A stretch of DNA of 38,187 bases from Sphingomonas sp. Y57. Lineage in GTDB: Bacteria > Pseudomonadota > Alphaproteobacteria > Sphingomonadales > Sphingomonadaceae. A program made the position numbers and the translations under genes. The notes below the pieces were generated by a model. It searched no databases and was not told the origin of the DNA. It saw only the letters and a list, made by a program, of their open reading frames with translations. Shown one piece after another: positions 1 through 7,979 of the stretch. How positions within the stretch are numbered: position 1 is the first letter of the stretch; every line of letters begins with the position of its first letter. The stretch spans positions 44,349 through 82,535 of the forward strand of contig NZ_LDES01000068.1 in the NCBI RefSeq assembly GCF_001015195.1, in the 5' to 3' direction.

Positions 1-347
1 CCCCCGAGACGAAAAACCGAATGGGAAACAAATCGTGCAAGTTCAACAGGCAATTCTGGAAAAATCCTGATTTAGGCCATTCTCATGATTGACCGGGCAA
101 GCTCGTCTAGGGGCTGATCGCGTGAAGGGGTTCCCGGCCTCTCAACCTACGAGAAGCATAATCCATTACGTCGACTCCGGTGTCGCCCGGTCCTCACGGC
201 GTGGCGGGTGGTGCTCGCCGCTGCCTCGCTCCGAACATTTCCTTTACGGCGGCCGCTTCCCTTAGGCGCCGCCTGGCGGCGCTCTCTGGCAGGGGCGCCG
301 CCAATCATTCCCGCCACCGTCCGGCCGATCGCGGGAGAACGAAGCTG
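1..347. other. left-edge stretch without a recognisable gene
   Basis: No open frame here shows a recognisable domain or a convincing ribosome site. The first 100 bases are visibly richer in A and T than the rest of the window. The stretch ends where the tandem-box promoter at 348-412 begins, so it probably contains the edge of the cluster and the end of whatever lies to the left. I see no tRNA, insertion sequence end or clear terminator in it. Confidence 0.5.
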
Positions 348-412
348 CTACTCAAAATCAGCCGTATCTATCCTAGAGACAGGTTCACCCACCGCCCGCT
401 CCCATGCATGAT
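348..412 (+). promoter_or_regulatory. tandem-box promoter A, for the SnoaL-like gene at 488
   Basis: Box 1 CTACTC is at 348-353 (followed by AAAAT) and box 2 CTATCC at 368-373, exactly 20 bp apart in direct repeat. Sixteen bases from the start of box 2 lies a -35-like TTCACC (384-389), then 17 bp, then CATGAT (407-412). The same geometry and the same CATGAT recur at 8450-8514. The weak -35 and -10 fit an activator-dependent promoter. Activation by the MalT-like regulator at 10823-13660 is inference. Confidence 0.6.
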
Positions 413-487
413 CAGACAAAGAAGATCAGCGGTCCGTCGGGCCGCGCGAACGCCGTCGCCACGCATCGATATCGGAAAGGATGATCC

Positions 488-907
488 ATGTCCCAGTCTG
501 CTGCACCGAACCTTCCCCGGCCTGCCGACGCCGCGGCGATGGACATCGCGTTGCGCTGGCTGCAAGCCTGTGTCGAGCGCGATGCCGATTTCATCGATGC
601 CAACTCGGTCGACAGTCCGGTCGAAGCCTTCTCGTCTATCGGCACCGCCATGGCGCCCTTTTCTCTAGCTGATTTCTCGTCGCACCTGCGGGATCTGAAG
701 AAGGTCGGCTGGGGCGGGCTAAAGCTCACCGGCTATCAGCTCGGCACCGCCGCGTGGTTCTACGGGATGGAAGACGGCCTGCTGCCCTGGGGCGAGGCGT
801 TGACCATTCGAATCAGCCTGACGATGGTGAACATCGACGGCGCCTGGAAGGTGTGCCTGTCGCACGTGTCCGAAAGCGTAGAGCGCTCGGGTATCGAGCT
901 CGAATAG
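488..907 (+). CDS. SnoaL/NTF2-like small protein, cytoplasmic paralogue
   Basis: A 139-residue protein with the look of the SnoaL/NTF2-like fold: an N-terminal helical stretch with ACVERDADF, then hydrophobic strands ending in EALTIRISL and a C-terminal VSESVERSGI. No signal peptide is present, so it should be cytoplasmic. It is clearly related to the secreted protein at 2460-3005, sharing the RDAD, HLR.LK, AWF.G, GEALTIRISL and VSE.V.R.GI blocks. Members of this fold can be cyclases, isomerases, dehydratases or binding proteins, so the reaction is unknown. The ATG follows an AAAGGA ribosome site at a good distance. It is first in the plus-strand series and has its own tandem-box promoter. 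Confidence 0.8.
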   Translation: MSQSAAPNLPRPADAAAMDIALRWLQACVERDADFIDANSVDSPVEAFSSIGTAMAPFSLADFSSHLRDLKKVGWGGLKLTGYQLGTAAWFYGMEDGLLPWGEALTIRISLTMVNIDGAWKVCLSHVSESVERSGIELE

Positions 908-991
908 GTTCGGCTGGCGAACCAGCCCCTCCCGGCTTGCGAGCCCCGCCAACCAAGGGCCGGGGTTCGCGACTGCGCCCGGTCGTCCGGT

Positions 992-1056
992 TTACCCGAA
1001 TCCGACCGCCGCTATCCCGATCCCGCATTGCCCGCCCCTGCCCCGCCCGCCACCAT
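992..1056 (+). promoter_or_regulatory. tandem-box promoter B, for the GST gene pair
   Basis: Box 1 TTACCC (992-997, followed by GAAT) and box 2 CTATCC (1012-1017) are 20 bp apart. Sixteen bases from the start of box 2 is TTGCCC (1028-1033) as the -35, then 17 bp and a poor -10, CACCAT (1051-1056). The spacing matches the other sites of region 1. The expected transcript start, near 1063, supports a GST start at the GTG of 1080 rather than the ATG at 1068. Confidence 0.55.
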
Positions 1057-1079
1057 CGGCGCGGGGAATGGAGGATAGC

Positions 1080-1745
1080 GTGAAACTCTATACCAACAGC
1101 TACGGTCCCGGGCCTCGCCGCATCATCATCTACTGCGCGCTCAAGGGGATCGACGACATCGAGCTGGTACCCATCGTCCCTTACAAGGAAACCCGAACGC
1201 CCGAATTCCTGGCGCGGAATCCCGCCGGCAAAATCCCCTTGCTGGAGACCGACGATGGCCATCACATCTTTGAGTCCCAGTGCATCCTCCAATATCTGGA
1301 GGAACTCCATCCCGATCCGCCGATGCTCAGACAGAACGAACGCGCCATGCGCCGGATCGACGTCCAGTCGGCGCTGATCAACGAGTTCTTCTTCTATCTC
1401 TACATCTCGGTACTGCATACGTCGCCCTATGTGTCCAAAGGGCTGCGACAGGCGCCTGATGCCGACGTCGCGCTATCCCCCTTCTGGCGGGCCCGCCTCG
1501 ACAAGATCGACGAGATCATGGGCGGCAACCGCTTCCTCGTCGACGATGCCGTCAGCATGCCCGACATCCTGCTCTTCGCGATGCTCGAATATATCCGGCA
1601 CCGCTTCGGGATCATGATCCCGCCCCACCTGAAGGGGCTGACGCGCTGGTACGATCGCGTCCTCGAACTGCCGGGCTTCGACCCGATCGCGCTGCCGGAA
1701 ACCTATTTCGACGAAGCGATCCCCCGGCTCGGCACGCGTTATTGA
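1080..1745 (+). CDS. glutathione S-transferase family protein
   Basis: A GST of about 221 residues with both halves of the fold. The N-terminal thioredoxin-like domain starts KLYTNSYGPGPRR and carries the NPAGKIPLLE segment, which supplies the cis-proline, and the glutathione-contacting ES of FESQCILQYLEE. An all-helical C-terminal domain follows, with MPDILLFAMLEY. GSTs of this general type conjugate glutathione or act as thiol-dependent isomerases or lyases in catabolic pathways; the substrate is unknown. I prefer the GTG at 1080, because GGAGG lies five bases before it and the resulting N-terminus matches the family. An ATG at 1068 would add four residues but lacks a good ribosome site. 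The second GST-like gene follows 16 bases downstream. Confidence 0.88.
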   Translation: MKLYTNSYGPGPRRIIIYCALKGIDDIELVPIVPYKETRTPEFLARNPAGKIPLLETDDGHHIFESQCILQYLEELHPDPPMLRQNERAMRRIDVQSALINEFFFYLYISVLHTSPYVSKGLRQAPDADVALSPFWRARLDKIDEIMGGNRFLVDDAVSMPDILLFAMLEYIRHRFGIMIPPHLKGLTRWYDRVLELPGFDPIALPETYFDEAIPRLGTRY

Positions 1746-1761
1746 CCGGGGAGGGTATCCC

Positions 1762-2367
1762 ATGAAATTAGCCGTTTCCGCCTGGTACCCCTATCAGCAT
1801 CAGGCCACCGCCTTCCTCCAGCTACTCGGCCGGCCAGCCATGGAACGGGTGGCGCTTGAGGATGTCTCGAACACCCTACACAACAGCTCGGTCGGTCCCT
1901 TTCTCGCGCTGCTGACCGATGATGACGATCTTCCGCTGCTGGGCCTGCCGAGCATCGTAGAATATCTTCATCGCCGCGATCCAGCGCTCCGCCTCCTGCC
2001 GGTCGACGCCGTCGCGCGAACCCGCGCCCGCGCCTTCGCCACGATGATCGAGGAACGCTTCACCCGCTATTGCATGGCGGATCTCGCCAGCCATCGCGGC
2101 TTCGGCCGCCGCCTGTGGAACACCGCATCGGATGCACCCGAGCGCATCCTCGAAACCCCACCCGATCTCGACGGCCTGGAGACGCTGGCGGCCCATGGAG
2201 CGGCCGCCTTTCTGGCAGGCGACGATCCCTGTCTCGCCGACGCCCTGCTGGCCGCCCTGTGGTGGACCCTCGAAGATCAGGGCCGCGAGGCCGATCTCAC
2301 CCGCTATGTCTGGTTGTCCGGATGGCATGGACGGGCGTGCGACGGACGCCCCTTCCGACGGACCTGA
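1762..2367 (+). CDS. divergent glutathione S-transferase-like protein
   Basis: A 201-residue protein that resembles a GST in outline: a short alpha/beta N-terminal half opening KLAVSAWYPYQ, a segment LGLPSIVEYLHRRDP where family members usually have ES.AI..YL, then a helical C-terminal half with CLADALLAALWW. The usual E-S pair for glutathione binding is replaced (LPS), so it may not bind glutathione normally and could be a partner subunit of the GST just upstream. It has a strong GGGGAGGG ribosome site and is almost certainly co-transcribed with the gene at 1080. A strong hairpin terminator follows. Confidence 0.65.
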   Translation: MKLAVSAWYPYQHQATAFLQLLGRPAMERVALEDVSNTLHNSSVGPFLALLTDDDDLPLLGLPSIVEYLHRRDPALRLLPVDAVARTRARAFATMIEERFTRYCMADLASHRGFGRRLWNTASDAPERILETPPDLDGLETLAAHGAAAFLAGDDPCLADALLAALWWTLEDQGREADLTRYVWLSGWHGRACDGRPFRRT

Positions 2368-2406
2368 TCCCCGACGGCGGTCGCCCGCTGACGCCGGAAA
2401 TGACGA

Positions 2407-2439
2407 GACCGCCCGGAAGCATGTTGCTTCCGGGCGGTC
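2407..2439. terminator. bidirectional hairpin terminator between convergent genes
   Basis: A perfect 15-bp stem (GACCGCCCGGAAGCA paired with its complement) closes a 3-base loop. It lies between the end of the GST-like gene (plus) and the end of the secreted SnoaL-like gene (minus), with short T or A runs on the flanks. It should serve both convergent transcripts. Confidence 0.85.
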
Positions 2440-2459
2440 GAGACATTCGCCTGTCGGAC

Positions 2460-3005
2460 CTATTTTGCAGCGGGCTTGGCCGCAGCGGCCGGCTCGTCCT
2501 TGCGGATGCCCGTGCGGTCGACGCCTTCGGACACCTGCCAGTGCACGCCCTTCCAGTCGTTGCCGATCTTGCGCATGACCAGCGAGATACGGATGGTCAG
2601 CGCCTCGCCCGACGGGATTATCCCTTTGGCGAGGCCCGAGAACCAGGCGAAATCGCCGACCACCCAGCCCTGCGGGTCGAGGCCTTCCCATTTGACCGGT
2701 TTCAACCCGCGCAGATGACCTGCGGCATGCTGGAGGCTCCAGTCGGTGCCAGACCCGGTCGTGATGCCGGTGAAGCTACCTTTCGGCAGGTCGAGCGAAT
2801 GGGCGAAGACATAGTCGGCATCGCGGGTCACACAGGCTTCCAGATAGGCCTTGGCGAGCGCCGAGAGCGCAGCATCAGCCTTGACCGCCGGCTGTGCCTT
2901 GAGCTCGTCGGCAGTTGGCGACCCATCGGGATTCGCCGCCAGCACCTGCCCGGCGGGCACCCCGGCCAGCATCGCCGACAGCAGCAAAGTCTTGATCGCC
3001 TTCAT
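2460..3005 (-). CDS. exported SnoaL/NTF2-like protein
   Basis: A 181-residue protein with a clear signal peptide (MKAIKTLLLSAMLAG, cleavage likely after the VLA at about residue 23), followed by a SnoaL-like domain. It is paralogous to the cytoplasmic protein at 488-907, sharing ACVTRDAD, HLRGLKPV, GEALTIRISL and VSEGVDRTGI. The tail is rich in alanine and lysine. Export to the periplasm is predicted. It sits 77 bases downstream of the TonB-dependent receptor on the same strand, so the pair is probably one transcript in which the receptor brings in a compound and this protein binds or transforms it in the periplasm. That role is inference. Confidence 0.8.
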   Translation of the reverse strand: MKAIKTLLLSAMLAGVPAGQVLAANPDGSPTADELKAQPAVKADAALSALAKAYLEACVTRDADYVFAHSLDLPKGSFTGITTGSGTDWSLQHAAGHLRGLKPVKWEGLDPQGWVVGDFAWFSGLAKGIIPSGEALTIRISLVMRKIGNDWKGVHWQVSEGVDRTGIRKDEPAAAAKPAAK

Positions 3006-3082
3006 TCATGTGCTCCTCATTGACGTTCCATTTTCGGCTCCGGTTCAAGAGGGCGTGGCACTGCCCCCTCGCCCCCTCCCGC

Positions 3083-5329
3083 TCAAAAGCGGAAGGTCGC
3101 CTCCGCGCCGTACCGTGCCTTCTCGCCCCGGAAGCCGAAGTTGAAGCCGCCCGGCGCACCGACGAACAGATTGTCGAAATACTGGGTATTGTAATCGACG
3201 TTGAAGATGTTGCGGCCATAGAAGCCGAACTCCCACCGATCGCCCTTGAGGCTCGCCTTCACGTTGACAAGGTTGAATGGTTTCCGCGAATAGACATTGT
3301 CGGCATACCAATACATCTTGCCGCGACGGGTGACATCGATGCGCAGCATCGCCTCCAGCGCATCGGTGATCGGCTGGGTAAACTGGCCATTGATCGCCAG
3401 CGTATATTTGGACTGTAGTGGAACGTCGTTGCCGACATAGGCGCTGGGATCGAAGGCGACCCCCGACAGCGCGGTGCCGAACTCCTTGATCTTGCCTTCC
3501 TGCAAGCCACCCGCGAAGCCGAGTTGCAGGTTCGGAAGCGGGCGTGCCTGCGCTTCCAGTTCCAGGCCCTTGATGCGGCTCTTCTTGACGGTGAACACGC
3601 CCTGGTTCAGCGCGCCGCCGGCCGAGACGGAAGTCAGGGTCAGCTGCTGGTTGGCATATTCCGTAGTGTAGCCGGCGATGCCCACCGTCAGGTGCCGGTC
3701 GAAGAAGGCGAATTTGGCGCCTGCCTCGAAGGTCTTGGTCTGCTCGGCGTCGAAGGCCGGGAGCACTGCCGAGGTCGCGGCGCTCAGGTTGAAGCCGCCC
3801 GCTCGAAAGCCTTCGGCATAGGTGAGGTAGAAAGTCTTGTCGGCATCGGGTTTGTAGGCAAGCGAGGCCTTCGGCTGGAACTTCTTGAAAGTTCGCTTGA
3901 GGTAGGTTTCGGGCGCCGCCGGCGCGATCGAGATGGTACGCTGGCTGCGCGGATCGTGATCGTAGCGGCCCGCCAGCGTCAGTTCGAGCACCGGCAGGAT
4001 GTCGTAGTTTACTTGCGCCGCGATCGCGGTCGCGTCGAGCTTCTGCTTGCGGTTGAGCACCGATGCCGGCACGCGGATCTGATTGGCCGGATTGGTGTCA
4101 CCGTTCAGGATCAGGTTGAGATTGGCGCGAATATCCTGCGGCTGCTCGCGATCGGTACGCTGCAGGAAGCCGGTGACCAGCCAGCGGAACCGCTGGTCGC
4201 TGGGCGATGTCAGGCGCAACTCCTGCGACCAGCCCTTCACCTTCTGGTCCTGCTGCCCGCCGACAAAGGGGATCGAGCTCACGTCCGCGTCCTGGAGATT
4301 ATACTCCTTGATGCGGGTATAGGCGGTGACCGACGTCAGCTCCGCGAATTCCAGGTCCCAGACCAGCCGGCCCGAAGCCGAGAAGACGCTGCGCGAGGTT
4401 TTCGAGCGCAGGTCCTGGTTCGGCTTGCCGAGGACCAGGATGGAGTTGAGCTGCGCAGTGGTGACGTTGGGGATTGCCGAACCGGTGCTGAGCGTCTCGG
4501 GAACCAGCGTGCCGCCGCCTGACTTGCTCTTGCTGTAGCTGACGCTGGTGTCGACAGTGACCGACTCCGCCGCGTTCCAGGTCAGGTCGAAGCGGCCGAC
4601 ATTTTCGTTGGTGTAGTTCTGCTTGTCGCGCGGCGCGAAGGCATAGCGCACGTCGCCGCCGAAATGGCTGTGATAATAGCCTGCGCGAAACAACAGCACG
4701 TCCTTGATGATCGGACCGCTGATCGACGCGATACCGGTGCGTTCGGCATGCGCGCCGAGGCTGCCGGTCAGGCGACCCTGAAATTCGTTGGTCGGAGCCT
4801 TCGTCTTGACGACGATCGCGCCACCGATCGCATTCTGGCCGTAGAGCGCGCCCTGCGGCCCCTTCAGCACCTCGATCGATTCGATGTCGAACAGCGGCGT
4901 GTTGAAGCTGTTGGGATAAGGCAGCGTAACGCCGTCGACGACCATCACCACCGGTGCCTCACCCAGGCCGACCATTGAGATGCCGCGGATGCTGATCTGG
5001 AAGTTGCCGGGTGACTGTGCCGGCAGGAATTCTACGTTCGGGGTCAGCGACATGAAGTCGTCGACTTTGCGGATTCGCGCACCTTCGATCGTCGCGGTGG
5101 TGAAGGCCGTGATCGACTCCGGCACATTCTGGAGCATTTCGTTACGACGACGCGCGGTCACGGTGATTTCGGCGATTTGACCGGCGCCTTCCTCGGCCTC
5201 GGCGGCGCTCGGAGCGGCCTGTGCCGAAGCCGCGGCCGGCAGGGCCAGCCCGGTGCCCAGCCCGGTGCAGAGCATCGCCCCGTGACAAATCGAACCCAAC
5301 AACGGCGTGAATTTCGAGATCGATCGCAT
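3083..5329 (-). CDS. TonB-dependent outer-membrane receptor (first copy)
   Basis: A 748-residue TonB-dependent receptor. An N-terminal signal peptide runs through ALPAAASAQA, a TonB-box-like EITVTARRR comes next, then the plug domain (NVPESITAF, ISIRGIS, VVDGVTLPYPNS, IEVLKGPQGALYGQNAIGG), and a beta-barrel ending in ATFRF with the terminal phenylalanine needed for outer-membrane insertion. No siderophore genes are nearby, so uptake of an organic substrate is more likely than iron uptake. It is a paralogue of the receptor at 8553 (same length, same plug motifs). Its start has a GGGGG ribosome site, and a tandem-box promoter reads into it from 5448. Confidence 0.95.
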   Translation of the reverse strand: MRSISKFTPLLGSICHGAMLCTGLGTGLALPAAASAQAAPSAAEAEEGAGQIAEITVTARRRNEMLQNVPESITAFTTATIEGARIRKVDDFMSLTPNVEFLPAQSPGNFQISIRGISMVGLGEAPVVMVVDGVTLPYPNSFNTPLFDIESIEVLKGPQGALYGQNAIGGAIVVKTKAPTNEFQGRLTGSLGAHAERTGIASISGPIIKDVLLFRAGYYHSHFGGDVRYAFAPRDKQNYTNENVGRFDLTWNAAESVTVDTSVSYSKSKSGGGTLVPETLSTGSAIPNVTTAQLNSILVLGKPNQDLRSKTSRSVFSASGRLVWDLEFAELTSVTAYTRIKEYNLQDADVSSIPFVGGQQDQKVKGWSQELRLTSPSDQRFRWLVTGFLQRTDREQPQDIRANLNLILNGDTNPANQIRVPASVLNRKQKLDATAIAAQVNYDILPVLELTLAGRYDHDPRSQRTISIAPAAPETYLKRTFKKFQPKASLAYKPDADKTFYLTYAEGFRAGGFNLSAATSAVLPAFDAEQTKTFEAGAKFAFFDRHLTVGIAGYTTEYANQQLTLTSVSAGGALNQGVFTVKKSRIKGLELEAQARPLPNLQLGFAGGLQEGKIKEFGTALSGVAFDPSAYVGNDVPLQSKYTLAINGQFTQPITDALEAMLRIDVTRRGKMYWYADNVYSRKPFNLVNVKASLKGDRWEFGFYGRNIFNVDYNTQYFDNLFVGAPGGFNFGFRGEKARYGAEATFRF

Positions 5330-5383
5330 TGCAAACCCCCTTCGGCTTTCTGCGAAGCTTTGTGCTCCTGATGATTAACCGAC

Positions 5384-5448
5384 AGCCTATCCGAGCAAGG
5401 TGCGGGTGCAACGCGGCCGGAAGGAGAGTTTGCCATCGATATGGGTAG
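5384..5448 (-). promoter_or_regulatory. tandem-box promoter C, for the first TonB receptor
   Basis: Read on the minus strand: box 1 CTACCC (5448-5443), box 2 CTCTCC (5428-5423) 20 bp on, -35 TTGCAC (5411-5406), 16 bp, and -10 TAGGCT (5389-5384). Box 2 departs from consensus at one base. Box 1 faces box 1 of promoter D, giving an inverted GGGTAGCG/CGCTACCC pair between 5443 and 5472. The gene starts at 5329, about 50 bases beyond the expected transcript start. Confidence 0.55.
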
Positions 5449-5466
5449 CGAGGGAGGCGGCCGGCG

Positions 5467-5531
5467 CTACCCGTAATCGATCTCCGCCATCCTCCCCGGT
5501 GCTCGCGCCGCCCAGGAGCATGGGGCACCTT
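5467..5531 (+). promoter_or_regulatory. tandem-box promoter D, for the hydroxyacid dehydrogenase unit
   Basis: Box 1 CTACCC (5467-5472) and box 2 CCATCC (5487-5492) are 20 bp apart. At the expected positions lie a very weak -35 (TCGCGC, 5503-5508) and a weak -10 (CACCTT, 5526-5531). The box spacing is the strong part of this call; the core promoter is weak. It is back to back with promoter C. Confidence 0.4.
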
Positions 5532-5552
5532 CCGCATCGGAAGGGGGACCGC

Positions 5553-6613
5553 ATGATTGTCATGATCCATGAGCCCGACTGGGCGCGTGTCCGGCAGCGG
5601 ATCGAGGCCACCCCAGAAATCCGGCCCCTGCTGGTCGCCGGCGGCGGCCATTTGTTCTTCGAAGGAAAGCCGTATCTGGCGGGTTCGATCGAACCCGAAG
5701 CGGTCTGGATCACCCGGAGCGTCTTCGATGGCGGACCGGCGGAAACCTTCCTGATCGCCGCCGTCGATGGACCGGCGGTGCGGTGGGTCCACACCTTCAA
5801 CGCCGGCCTCGACGTCAGCTTCGCCAAGATGCGCGCCTATGGCATGCGCTTCAACAGGGCCGGCGAGGGGCTGGCCGCCCGGCTCGGCGACGCCTCGATC
5901 TTCGCGGCGATGTTGGAGCAAGGGCGGCGCCTGTCGAACAGCGATTCGATGGCTGCCGCGATCGGCGAATATGCGATCGCCCAGATTTGCGCGGAATGGT
6001 ACCCGATCGCCGAACAGCGCGCCGCTCAGAGCGAGCGCCGGTGGCAGCATTTTCCCTTTCGCGAACTCGCAGGATCGCGATGGCTTGTGATCGGCTTTGG
6101 CCGCAGCGGCAGCGAAATCGGCCGCCGGGCCCGCGCGCTCGGCGCCGTGGTGACCGGTGTCCGCCGCAGCGCCGCCGCCGATCCGATGCCGATCGGGTCG
6201 TCCGGCCGTCGGAGATCGCCTCGCACCTGCCGGACGCGGATATCGTCATATTGGCTTGCCCGTTGAGCGCGGCCACCCGCGATATGGTCGACGCCCCCTT
6301 CCTCGCCGCAATGAAGCCGGGCGCCATCCTGATGAATATCGCGCGAGGCGGGCTGATCGACGATACCGCGCTGCTCGCCGCACTCGACCGGGGACGGCCG
6401 CGTGTCGCGATCCTTGACGCCTTCCGGTCCGAGCCGCTGCCACCAGACGATCCGCTCTGGTCGCATCCGGCGGTGCGGTTGACCGCACATTGTTCCTGGG
6501 CCGGGGACGGCGTGCTCGGCCGCAACGACACGCTCTTTATCGACAACGCGCGGAGCTTTCTCGCGGACGGGACACTACGCAACGAAGTGGGTCCGGCCGA
6601 TGTCGGCGCCTGA
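5553..6613 (+). pseudogene. D-2-hydroxyacid dehydrogenase, frameshifted
   Basis: The two parts of one NAD-dependent D-isomer-specific 2-hydroxyacid dehydrogenase lie in different frames. From the ATG at 5553 (ribosome site GGAAGGGGG) the first frame encodes the N-terminal part and the Rossmann motif IGFGRSGSEIGRRA, and stays convincing to about AAADP at 6184. The family sequence then continues in another frame, with DADIVILACPLS, NIARGGLIDD, LDAFRSEPLP, DPLWSHP and LTAHCSW, ending at 6613. Adding one base at about 6183-6184 (a CC that may once have been CCC) restores one reading frame of about 354 residues. Without it the first frame runs on to a stop at 6266. Either the gene is broken, or the base is a sequencing error. 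The end overlaps the start of the MFS gene by 14 bases. Confidence 0.8.
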
Positions 6614-7979
6614 GAACGAGGTCGACCGCTGGCCTGATGAGCGCCGCGCCTGGCTTGCCTTCATCGGAGTAGCGGCCGCCGTGCTGCTGGCGGGGCTCGA
6701 CCGGGCGATCATCGGCCTGCTGATTGAGCCGCTGCGTGCCGACCTGGCTCTGTCGGACAGTCAGATCGGACTGCTCGGCCTCGCTTTCGGGTTGTTCTAC
6801 GCAATCATGGCATTGCCCTTCGGCTGGCTGGTCGATCGAGTCAGCCGCGTCGCCCTGCTGTCGGGAGCAATGGCTTTCTGGAGTGCGATGACGGTCCTGA
6901 GCGGACTGGTGGCGAGTTTCGGCGGGCTGTTCGTCGCCCGTGCCGGGGTGGGCCTCGGCGAAGCATCGCTGATGCCCTCCTCCTCGTCGCTGCTCTCCGA
7001 CTATTTCCGGCCGGATCGGCTGCCCCTCGCCATGGGCAGCTTCGTCGCGGCGGGTCTGTTCGGCGCCTCCTTTGCCTTCATCGCAGGGGGCTGGCTGTTC
7101 GACATCGCCAGCCGGATGGGGGCATTGCACCTGCCGCTGCTCGGCGTGGTTCGACCCTGGCAGACCACTTTGCTGGCGGCGGGTGCTGCCGGGATGGCGG
7201 CAAGTCTCCTGCTTCCCCTGATCGGCGAACCCGGCCGCAAGGGGCGGCTGAGCAGGCAAGCCGAGCCAATCGCCTTCCGCCAGACGCTGTCCTTCCTCCG
7301 CCGTCGCCGACGCTTCACCTTGCTCCACAATCTCGGCTTCGGCTTTTCCGGCCTCTATATCGCCGCGCTGTTCCTGTGGGCTCCCAGCTTCCTCACCCGT
7401 ACCTATGGCTGGTCGATGGCGCAGGCCAGCTTGGGCTTCGGCGCGGCGATGATGGTCGCCGGCCTGCCCGGACTCTATGGCGCGGGCTGGCTTGTCTCGC
7501 GGATGATGCGGAACGGCCGCAAGGAAGCGCCGCTACGGATCGCGACGCTCGGGCTGGTGGCCCTCACACCCGTGGCGGTGGCTGCGCCGCTGATGGGCAA
7601 TGGCATCGCGGCGCTGGTGCTGATGTCGCTGTCGATGCTCCTGTTCAGCCTGCCTGCGGCGGCGCCGCAAGCCTCGCTGCAATTGATCACCCCCAACGAA
7701 CTGCGCGGCAAAGCCATCGCACTGCTCACCATCGCCGCCAATGCCGTCGGCATGATATTGGGCCCGACCTCGGTCGCTGTCCTCAATGACCGGGTATTCG
7801 GCGATCCCAACGCCATCCATCTCTCGTTATCGATCGTCAGTGGCCTCAGTGTCGGCATTGCGGCGCTGCTGCTGGGCCTCGCCTTGCCCGAATATCGCCG
7901 CCGGGCCGAACTGGCGGCGCAGGGCATCTTCGATCCCGACGACCGCCAGCTCTCCTCCATCCAGAAGGACATCCCATGA
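6600..7979 (+). CDS. MFS transporter (Spinster-like)
   Basis: A 459-residue major facilitator with about 12 hydrophobic segments. After a charged 25-residue cytoplasmic N-terminus comes the LAGLDRAIIGLLIEPL segment typical of Spinster-like and aromatic-acid-type MFS carriers. The loop 2-3 signature follows as FGWLVDRVSR, and the helix 4 motif as ARAGVGLGEASLMPSSSS. It should move a small organic compound across the inner membrane, as an importer partnered with the TonB receptors or as a product exporter. It starts within the end of the hydroxyacid dehydrogenase gene (ATGTCGGCGCCTGA) and ends in an ATGA overlap with the next gene, so the three are translationally coupled. Confidence 0.92.
   Translation: MSAPENEVDRWPDERRAWLAFIGVAAAVLLAGLDRAIIGLLIEPLRADLALSDSQIGLLGLAFGLFYAIMALPFGWLVDRVSRVALLSGAMAFWSAMTVLSGLVASFGGLFVARAGVGLGEASLMPSSSSLLSDYFRPDRLPLAMGSFVAAGLFGASFAFIAGGWLFDIASRMGALHLPLLGVVRPWQTTLLAAGAAGMAASLLLPLIGEPGRKGRLSRQAEPIAFRQTLSFLRRRRRFTLLHNLGFGFSGLYIAALFLWAPSFLTRTYGWSMAQASLGFGAAMMVAGLPGLYGAGWLVSRMMRNGRKEAPLRIATLGLVALTPVAVAAPLMGNGIAALVLMSLSMLLFSLPAAAPQASLQLITPNELRGKAIALLTIAANAVGMILGPTSVAVLNDRVFGDPNAIHLSLSIVSGLSVGIAALLLGLALPEYRRRAELAAQGIFDPDDRQLSSIQKDIP

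Noticed and set aside
180-668. Open frame of 162 residues at the left edge
   Set aside because: It is rich in Arg, Pro and Ser with no motif, spans promoter A, and overlaps the SnoaL-like gene, which has a proper ribosome site.
1068-1079. ATG at 1068 as the start of the GST gene
   Set aside because: GGAGG directly before the GTG at 1080 is a better ribosome site, and the expected transcript start near 1063 leaves almost no leader for 1068.
3023-3062. Possible imperfect hairpin between the first TonB receptor and the exported SnoaL-like gene
   Set aside because: The pairing (around GAGGG and CCCTC) is broken and there is no T run; a terminator inside an apparent operon is not supported.
5553-6266. 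Reading the first frame alone as a complete short protein
   Set aside because: The last 27 or so residues before the stop at 6266 are Arg- and Ser-rich and unlike the family, while the family sequence continues in another frame.
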